Source: Paenisporosarcina sp. HGH0030 (lineage in GTDB: Bacteria > Bacillota > Bacilli > Bacillales_A > Planococcaceae). From it: a DNA stretch of 64,000 bases. How positions within the stretch are numbered: position 1 is the first letter of the stretch; every line of letters starts with the position of its first letter. The notes under the pieces are model-generated. The model was not told the origin of the DNA. It saw nothing but the letters and a program-made list of their open reading frames with translations, and did no database searches. Shown here piece by piece: positions 58,230-64,000 of this stretch. The stretch is from contig NZ_KE150421.1 of NCBI RefSeq assembly GCF_000411295.1, positions 1,945,451 through 2,009,450 of the forward strand. The letters run 5' to 3'. The translations under genes were made by a program, and so were the position numbers.

Positions 58230-60110
58230 TTATTGATCGATTAAACTGACGGATACTTTCACATCAAGCTCGTGGCTGCCACCTCGGTAAACCCCTTGCA
58301 CCGGACTGACATCCCCGTAATCACGACCCACGCCAACCCGAATATGGTTTTCGAGTGCTTCCACATTATTTGTTGGATCTAGTCCTACCCAGCCTATACC
58401 GGGTACCATGACTTCAACCCATGCATGGCTTGCTGCGTCCCCAACTAATGCCGAATTTTCTCCGACATACAAATATCCGCTGACGTACCTTGCCGGAATG
58501 TGCTTAGCGCGAAGTATACCAAGCATGATATGAGAAATATCCTGGCAAACACCTTTCTTCAAATCAAAGGATTCCAACGCTTTTGTTGAAACATTTGTCG
58601 AGGAACCGTCATACGTAAAACGATTGAACAAATAACCCATAACATCAATTGCATATTGAACAGGATTGGCCATCTGTCCGGTATCCTTATCGACTTGTTC
58701 CATTTGTTCTGGAGTTAAATAGGTGTATGCCGTATTACTTAAATAAGCTAAATAGTGACTGCTGAATAAATCGGAATGGAAAATCGCATACATTTCCGGT
58801 GAATAATCAATGCGGTGAATCCAAGGACTCTTTTGAATGCTAACAATGGAAGTTGCCTTAACTTCCAGATGCTTATGATGATCCGCTATAAAAAATGATT
58901 CGACACTGTTCCCCCAAATATCCACATGTTCTTTCGTTAGAGCAACCGGATTAATATCCGTTCGATATGACAGCAATCGTTGACACTCATCCGTACGGGG
59001 CTTTAATCGGATTGAGTTCATGCTTTGATCCACCCATGAATCGTAATCAAAAATGTTGGTATGTTCAATTTTGTATTTCATGGAGGAAGCTTTTTCTGTA
59101 ATCGGTTGTTGAGGAAAATCTAAAAATTGAACTTGTCGTTGCGTACCAATTGGTTCAATTAAATAATAAGTCTTCGAGAAAATTTGTCCAATTTCATTAC
59201 ATTTGTTTTGGAACGTGTTTAAAAAGGCCAGCATATCATCAGAATTTAACTCTTGAATGGACATTTCATCAAATTCATTTTTCACATTCTCAAGGGCGTA
59301 ATATAATTCGGAAGAATAATGTGCAACTTTTGCATTCTCCAAAATATCAATGGCTGCCCTTACATGATTGATATTGTAATGAATCGACTGTGGGAACGAC
59401 TCATCAGTAATTAAAAAAGTTAAGATGGTCTTCGGATCCATCTTGGGACGATTTACTTTCAAATAGGCTTCATAGCCATTCAACATGCGAAGTGCCGATA
59501 ACCATGCATAGTAATCGTCGCCTTTGTAAAACAACTGGGTTTCCCGTGTCTGTTCACATACCACGTTTAAAATACGTGCCGTTTTTTCTGCACGTTCCAA
59601 CCACTTCCCGATTTTCATCATGCGATATGCGACACTGCGGGACATACCAGATTCAATAATCCCTTGGGCAGTCAGGCACGTCAATTTCACTTTACGCAAA
59701 AACGTGCGTAAGTGATGAATCGAAAAACTTTCCTGTTCTGCTTGAATGGTAAACAGATACAGATCATTTAGAACTTCAAATAGTTCATTCGGCAAGTGAT
59801 CCCTACTGATTCGTGCATTTTCCCGGGCTACGCGAACACAACTGTATATTGAATTAAAATTATCTATATGGAAGGCTATATAACGAATATAATCTTCATC
59901 TTGAACATCTTCACTACTTTTTAGCTTATCTAGTTCGTCTTTAGTTGAACACGCTTCAAACACTATTTGCCAGTGTTTACCGTCTAACAAATCTTCACTC
60001 GAAGTCTCAACCATCTGTGTTAAATGAACGTCCAAAATTCGCGCGTTTGTTTCTGTACGTTCAATATTCCGTGCCATCCAATAGAGTGAATCTGCTACAC
60101 GACTTAACAT
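58230..60110 (-). CDS. Alpha-E domain (DUF403) fused to a transglutaminase-like domain
   Basis: 626 residues. Residues 1 to about 315 are an alpha-E helical domain (LSRVADSLYWMARNIERTET, SRSVAYRMMKIGKWLERAEKT). From about 345 begins a transglutaminase/protease N-terminal beta domain and then the catalytic core with Cys (DLKKGVCQDISHIMLGIL), His (DAASHAWVEVMVPG) and Asp (GWVGLDPTNN). In many bacteria these are two separate genes beside an ATP-grasp gene; here they are one open frame. They probably make or cut peptide-type bonds with the partner ligase. The start overlaps the ATP-grasp stop as TAATG, with GGAGGG upstream. Confidence 0.9.
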   Translation of the reverse strand: MLSRVADSLYWMARNIERTETNARILDVHLTQMVETSSEDLLDGKHWQIVFEACSTKDELDKLKSSEDVQDEDYIRYIAFHIDNFNSIYSCVRVARENARISRDHLPNELFEVLNDLYLFTIQAEQESFSIHHLRTFLRKVKLTCLTAQGIIESGMSRSVAYRMMKIGKWLERAEKTARILNVVCEQTRETQLFYKGDDYYAWLSALRMLNGYEAYLKVNRPKMDPKTILTFLITDESFPQSIHYNINHVRAAIDILENAKVAHYSSELYYALENVKNEFDEMSIQELNSDDMLAFLNTFQNKCNEIGQIFSKTYYLIEPIGTQRQVQFLDFPQQPITEKASSMKYKIEHTNIFDYDSWVDQSMNSIRLKPRTDECQRLLSYRTDINPVALTKEHVDIWGNSVESFFIADHHKHLEVKATSIVSIQKSPWIHRIDYSPEMYAIFHSDLFSSHYLAYLSNTAYTYLTPEQMEQVDKDTGQMANPVQYAIDVMGYLFNRFTYDGSSTNVSTKALESFDLKKGVCQDISHIMLGILRAKHIPARYVSGYLYVGENSALVGDAASHAWVEVMVPGIGWVGLDPTNNVEALENHIRVGVGRDYGDVSPVQGVYRGGSHELDVKVSVSLIDQ

Positions 60111-61555
60111 TAGCTCATCCCTCCAGACTTCATAACCCATGTATCTTTACCACCACCACCTTGCGATGAATTCACGACAAGGGATCCTTTTTTCAATGCT
60201 ACTCGGGAAAGCCCCCCTGGGAATACATGTGTTTCTTTTCCTCTCATGACAAACACTCGTAAATCCACGTGACAAGGATAGAATTCTTCCCCTTGGTAGG
60301 AAGGAGCTCTCGATAATTTTATCGTCGGTTGTGCAATATATTGATGAGGGTTTTCAAGAATTTTTTCACGGAATTCCTCGATTTCCACTGAGGTTGCATG
60401 AGGCCCTACCAGCATGTCATAGCCTCCTGATGCCCCTACGTTTTTAACTACCAATTCGTGTAATCGTTCCAGTACCCAGTTTCGCTGTTCGGCATGATCA
60501 AGACGGTAAGTCATGACATTATCAATAATTGGGTCTTCTTTCAAGTAGTAACGAATCATATCTGGCACGTAGACATACATCGCTTTATCATCCGCCACTC
60601 CATTGCCAATTCCATTCAAAATTGCCACATTTCCTTGACGATAAGCCTCAAGCAAACCTTCAACGCCTAATGTTGAATCTTCCCTGAACGCCAGAGGGTC
60701 CAGGAAGTCGTCATCAATTCGACGATAAATGATATCCACTTTTTCAAGACCACGGATCGTTTTCATATAAACAATGTTGCCGGAGACGAATAAGTCACGG
60801 CCTTCAACCAGATGTAGACCCATTTGTTGTGCCAGAAACACATGATCATAGTAAGCCGAATTATAAATACCTGGAGTAAGTAGAACTGCTCGAGGATTGT
60901 CTACCCCTTCAGGAGCATGGTCCATAATCGCTTCGTGCAAAAAAGTCACTTGATGCTCCAAAGTCTGAACGGAATGTTTTGCAAAAAATTCAGGGTATAC
61001 CTGACGCATTACATAGCGGTTTTGGTAAACATACGAAATGCCTGAAGGGTTACGTAAATTGTCTTCCAGTACTAAGTATTTGCCATTTTCATCCCGGATT
61101 AAATCGATTCCGGCAAGAAATATATGATTATTCAATGGAATTTTTATTCCCTGTACTTGTTTAACGTAATAATGAGGGTTGTCCACAACCAGTTCCTTAG
61201 GGATAATCCCGTCTTTAATGATTTGCTGTTCATTGTATACATCGTGCAAAAAGCAATTGAGTGCATTTGTACGTTGTACCATTCCTTTTTCAATTGTTTC
61301 CCAATCTTCTGGAGGGATGATGATAGGCACAAAATCAAAAGGCATTGTGCGTTCAGCTCCAACATTATTATGATAGACAGTAAAAGTAATGCCTTGTCTC
61401 AAAAACGATAATTGGGCTGTTTCATGTTTTTCTTTCAATTCATCAGCAGAAAAATTATGGAGCATTTCATAAAATTTTTGATAATGGTCCTTCGGTTTTC
61501 CGCTTGCCTTCAACATTTCGTCAAAAAACGGCTTAACTTTGTACGTAGTAAACAT
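60110..61555 (-). CDS. Circularly permuted ATP-grasp type 2 protein (DUF404/407)
   Basis: 481 residues. Motifs of the CP-ATP-grasp family: FDFVPIIIPPEDWETIEKG, FLHDVYNEQQIIKDG, LVLEDNLRNPSGISYV, ALLTPGIYNSAYYDHVFLA, and the glycine-rich GNGVADDKAMYVYVPDMI. It is a predicted peptide-forming ligase paired with alpha-E and transglutaminase proteins. The operon's product is uncharacterised. AGAGGG precedes the ATG. Confidence 0.92.
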   Translation of the reverse strand: MFTTYKVKPFFDEMLKASGKPKDHYQKFYEMLHNFSADELKEKHETAQLSFLRQGITFTVYHNNVGAERTMPFDFVPIIIPPEDWETIEKGMVQRTNALNCFLHDVYNEQQIIKDGIIPKELVVDNPHYYVKQVQGIKIPLNNHIFLAGIDLIRDENGKYLVLEDNLRNPSGISYVYQNRYVMRQVYPEFFAKHSVQTLEHQVTFLHEAIMDHAPEGVDNPRAVLLTPGIYNSAYYDHVFLAQQMGLHLVEGRDLFVSGNIVYMKTIRGLEKVDIIYRRIDDDFLDPLAFREDSTLGVEGLLEAYRQGNVAILNGIGNGVADDKAMYVYVPDMIRYYLKEDPIIDNVMTYRLDHAEQRNWVLERLHELVVKNVGASGGYDMLVGPHATSVEIEEFREKILENPHQYIAQPTIKLSRAPSYQGEEFYPCHVDLRVFVMRGKETHVFPGGLSRVALKKGSLVVNSSQGGGGKDTWVMKSGGMS

Positions 61556-61788
61556 GAAAACACCCTCTCTATATACGAAGTTGGAAAATTAAGAAAATAG
61601 TACGTTAAGTTTATCATAAAGTTCCTCTTTTCATTACCCATACTCCTAAGTTTTGAAGCCTTCAAATAGAAATAAAATACACACTGGCATCACTAAGAAT
61701 ATGTGAATATAGGAGTCAAAAATGCACACATCTAAATGTGTTTTTAAAAAAGGATATATTTCAAAATAACTGCTCTCCATATAAATAA

Positions 61789-61845
61789 AAAAATGAGCTG
61801 CTACCCGTGATTTTTCAATCACGAAGGAGCAGCTCATTTTTATTT
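61789..61845 (-). terminator. Terminator of the terC-like gene
   Basis: Outer AAATGAGCTGCT / AGCAGCTCATTT and inner CGTGATT / AATCACG. The stop codon lies just after the hairpin in reading order. Confidence 0.9.
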
Positions 61846-62517
61846 AGTAAGAACTTCTTTTTGCTGTCTTTTTTTGACTACAGTACCTAACCCAACAATT
61901 AATAACACAAAAGCAATCGGGATGATATATTCAAGAATTGGCCAAGTACGTTCTACAAATAAATGGCCATATTTATCATCAACCATCATTTTCCCAGCAG
62001 TATAGGCAATGATGCCCGAACCTGCCCACACAAGGAGCGGGTATTTATCCATTAGATTCATAATGAGCTGACTACCAAAAATAATCAGTGGCACACTAAT
62101 AGCCAGTCCAATGACAATCAAGACGATATTTCCTTCTGCAGCTCCTGCAATAGCCAGTACATTATCCAGACTCATGACTAAGTCAGCAAAAATAATCGTA
62201 CGAATAGCGCCAAACAGCGACGCTGAGGAGTGCAAATCTGGATCTTCATTAGCAGATTTAATTAAATCAAATGCAATATATAACAACAATAATCCACCAA
62301 TAATTTCTACAAACGGGATTTCCAAAAGATAGACAGCCGCAAATGTTAGCACTACACGCAATCCAAGTGCACCAACTGTTCCAATGAAAATGGCTTTCTT
62401 GCGTTTGTCTTCGGATAATTTTCTGCTTGCTAGCGCAATGACGACGGCATTATCGCCACTTAATACGATATTAATCAAAATAATTTCAAGTAGTATGCCA
62501 AAGAAATGTGCATCCAT
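61840..62517 (-). CDS. TerC-family membrane protein (YjbE/YkoY type)
   Basis: 225 residues, about seven helices. Family motifs are IVLSGDNAVVIALASRKL (about 17-34) and FADLVMSLDNVLAIAGAAEGN (about 115-135), each with the conserved metal-type Asp-Asn. TerC relatives in Bacilli are linked to manganese efflux and metallation of secreted enzymes. No yybP-ykoY Mn riboswitch is visible in the short upstream gap. The ATG at 62517 is preferred; one at 62535 is equally weakly supported by ribosome sites. Confidence 0.9.
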   Translation of the reverse strand: MDAHFFGILLEIILINIVLSGDNAVVIALASRKLSEDKRKKAIFIGTVGALGLRVVLTFAAVYLLEIPFVEIIGGLLLLYIAFDLIKSANEDPDLHSSASLFGAIRTIIFADLVMSLDNVLAIAGAAEGNIVLIVIGLAISVPLIIFGSQLIMNLMDKYPLLVWAGSGIIAYTAGKMMVDDKYGHLFVERTWPILEYIIPIAFVLLIVGLGTVVKKRQQKEVLTK

Positions 62518-62595
62518 TTTTTCATCTTCTTTCATTTTGTTCTGTAACTCTTATTACATCATACTCCTCAAACAAAATCTTTCAAGTTTCTTTCC

Positions 62596-62641
62596 AATAA
62601 AAAGCCCATGAAAGCTGCCGTATGGCAACCCGTCATGGACT
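62596..62641 (-). terminator. Terminator of the second binding-protein gene
   Basis: CCATGA / TCATGG with an inner TGCC / GGCA pair, and TTTTTATTG on the minus strand. Confidence 0.7.
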
Positions 62642-62649
62642 GAAATTTA

Positions 62650-63720
62650 TCATTCATATTTGCCAATGATTTTAACTGCTTTTTCCGTAATGTCTGTATC
62701 AATGGCTTCATCAAAATCAAACTCGCCTCTAATTGCACCATTCTTCTTATACAGTTCGTACTGATCACGAATATCATCTGTGAACATTTTGCCATTTGGA
62801 TCAAGTCCAGTGACAAATACATCTTTCCAGACAGCTGCATCTTTTAAAGCTGTGTATTCTGTCATGATGTCGATGATTTCATCTGTGCCTTCGCCTTTTT
62901 TGAAGGCATCATTGTAATCTCTTACACCTTTCAAGTAAGCTGCCATGAAACGTAAGGACACGTCCTGCTCGTCATTCATGAACTTCGGTGAACCTAGTAC
63001 CATGGCAATTTGAGCTTTCGGTGCAAAGTCGGTTGCATCACCTAATCGAACATGAATACCTTCGGCAACGCCTTGCGTGATTAGAGGTTCAATATTCAAA
63101 GCTGCATCAATGGAGCCGTTTTCGATGGCTGCCATCATGTTTCCGAAATCCGGCATAAGAACAAACTCGACGTCATCCTTCGACAGACCTGCGTGGTCAA
63201 GCATTAGATGGTATATATAATCGTCAACTCCATGCTCCCCTGAAACTGCAATGCGTTTTCCTTTTAAATCACTGTATGTTTTGATTTCATCCTGTTTATC
63301 AGCACCTATTACAAATGTGAAGTAGGACTTCCCTATTTCATTATGGCCTTTATCGGCAACAATTTTCACATCGATTCCTTGTGCAATCGCATTAAAGAAG
63401 GCAGCTGAGGAAATACCTCCTGCAATATCCACATCCCCTGATGCCAATGCTGGCAACATGTCGTCACTATTCGCGAATGTTGCAAATTCCACTTCGATAT
63501 TATATTCAGCAAAATAACCTTTTTCATTAGCAATATAAAAGCCTGCCCCAGAAGCAGAACCGTCTTCTGCAATGACTACTTTCGTTTTCTTACTTAAAGG
63601 TGCTAAATCACCAGAAGGATTATCTTTACTTACATCGTCATTCACTTTCACTGCTTCCTTATCAGAGCAACCCCCAACAAGTAAAATCAAAACGCCCAAC
63701 ATGCCTAGCCACTTTTTCAT
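62650..63720 (-). CDS. NitT/TauT-family ABC transporter substrate-binding lipoprotein
   Basis: 356 residues. Lipobox LVGGC (Cys about 18). The NMT1/SsuA fold begins IAEDGSASGAGFYIANEKGYF, with DLKGKRIAVSGEHGVDDYI and ALNIEPLITQGVAEG. It probably binds a sulfonate, nitrate-like, thiamine-precursor or aromatic compound. It starts after GAGGAGTGAATAG and lies 15 bases after the ATPase gene, so the operon continues to the right of the window. It is distant in sequence from the protein at 46828-47820. Confidence 0.9.
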   Translation of the reverse strand: MKKWLGMLGVLILLVGGCSDKEAVKVNDDVSKDNPSGDLAPLSKKTKVVIAEDGSASGAGFYIANEKGYFAEYNIEVEFATFANSDDMLPALASGDVDIAGGISSAAFFNAIAQGIDVKIVADKGHNEIGKSYFTFVIGADKQDEIKTYSDLKGKRIAVSGEHGVDDYIYHLMLDHAGLSKDDVEFVLMPDFGNMMAAIENGSIDAALNIEPLITQGVAEGIHVRLGDATDFAPKAQIAMVLGSPKFMNDEQDVSLRFMAAYLKGVRDYNDAFKKGEGTDEIIDIMTEYTALKDAAVWKDVFVTGLDPNGKMFTDDIRDQYELYKKNGAIRGEFDFDEAIDTDITEKAVKIIGKYE

Positions 63721-63735
63721 CTATTCACTCCTCGA

Positions 63736-64000
63736 TTACAATCTTGATCCTTGTACTTCTATTTGCAAGTGACGCCAGATTTCCAGAAATTTCGAAGCCA
63801 TTTCCGGATTCGAGCGAAAGTCTTCTAATTTCCTTGGACGAGGCAGATCTATTTTCATTTCTGCCACGATTTTGCCTGGCTGCGCACTCATGAGTAATAC
63901 ACGATCACTTAAATACAATGCTTCGTCGATGCTATGTGTGATGAATAACACCGTTTTCTTTGTTTCCGACCAAATCGACAATAATTCTTCTTGTAAAATG
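63736..64000 (-). CDS. ABC transporter ATP-binding protein, C-terminal part
   Basis: 88 residues at the window edge: ILQEELLSIWSETKKTVLF, then the H-loop ITHSIDEALYLSDRVLLMS and a tail IDLPRPRKLEDFRSNPE. This is the C-terminus of an SsuB/TauB-type ATPase. It is partner of the adjacent binding protein. The Walker and signature motifs lie outside the window. Confidence 0.9.
   Translation of the reverse strand, partial: ILQEELLSIWSETKKTVLFITHSIDEALYLSDRVLLMSAQPGKIVAEMKIDLPRPRKLEDFRSNPEMASKFLEIWRHLQIEVQGSRL

Noticed and set aside
62518-62650. Mn-sensing yybP-ykoY riboswitch before the TerC-family gene
   Set aside because: The gap is about 130 bases, mostly the terminator of the neighbouring binding-protein gene. 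The characteristic paired loops are not visible.

Overview
The window comes from a low-GC Gram-positive bacterium. It most probably belongs to the Bacillales, in or near the Planococcaceae (Sporosarcina/Lysinibacillus/Planococcus type). The reasons are AGGAGG-like ribosome sites with frequent TTG/GTG starts, an S-box SAM leader, Fur boxes, a YtxJ-type bacilliredoxin, DUF3243 and YusW-like proteins, and KinA/KinE-like kinases. The family assignment is inference. No rRNA, tRNA, CRISPR array, insertion sequence or prophage was recognised. It reads as chromosomal core plus accessory genes.

Layout. 1-6.3 kb: a partial K+ channel, a CPBP protease, a two-component system with an unlisted small membrane ORF between regulator and kinase, an EamA transporter and a small HTH protein. 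6.4-19.9 kb: a leftward Gram-positive Tad (Flp-type) pilus locus. It begins with cpaB-tadZ-tadA-tadB-tadC-pilin, continues with a VWA lipoprotein and a secreted Gly/Pro-repeat protein, then a run of small membrane proteins (three related copies, one truncated), and ends with tadE and a tadG-like gene. 20.3-23.9 kb: metY-metX-hom under a SAM riboswitch. 24-28.6 kb: PlsY-like protein, PepT, a Fur-controlled siderophore ATPase with a FhuF-like reductase, and a secreted repeat protein. 28.7-33.8 kb: a diguanylate cyclase, a PAS kinase, a candidate Fur-repressed small RNA divergent from a second FhuF-like gene, and DUF3243.

33.8-45.2 kb holds mixed metabolic genes: AI-2E-type exporter, GNATs, a D,D-carboxypeptidase, an EamA transporter, a divergent adaA/ogt alkylation-repair pair, DUF1206, a lipoprotein, a methyltransferase, an aldo/keto reductase and an APH-type kinase. 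45.3-51 kb is a transport/catabolic unit: an NtrC-like regulator with a degenerate ATPase core, a substrate-binding protein behind a -24/-12-like promoter, permease, ATPase, and a class III aminotransferase. A second NitT/TauT-type transporter starts at the right edge. 51-62.5 kb includes an HTH protein fused to an F1-ATPase beta-like domain, a GIY-YIG protein, an RsbR-like STAS protein, an ATP-grasp plus alpha-E/transglutaminase pair, and TerC.

The points I judge most worth following are these. (1) The HTH/F1-beta-like fusion at 53634-54674 has a lost P-loop lysine and its own palindromic operators. (2) The Fur-repressed sRNA candidate at 32206-32364 has a C-rich core. (3) Degenerate 21-bp-period repeats occur in two distant intergenic regions. 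(4) A 57-aa membrane ORF is embedded in a two-component operon. (5) The NtrC-like regulator lacks GAFTGA although its neighbour has a sigma-54-like promoter. (6) The Tad locus has unusual accessory secreted proteins.
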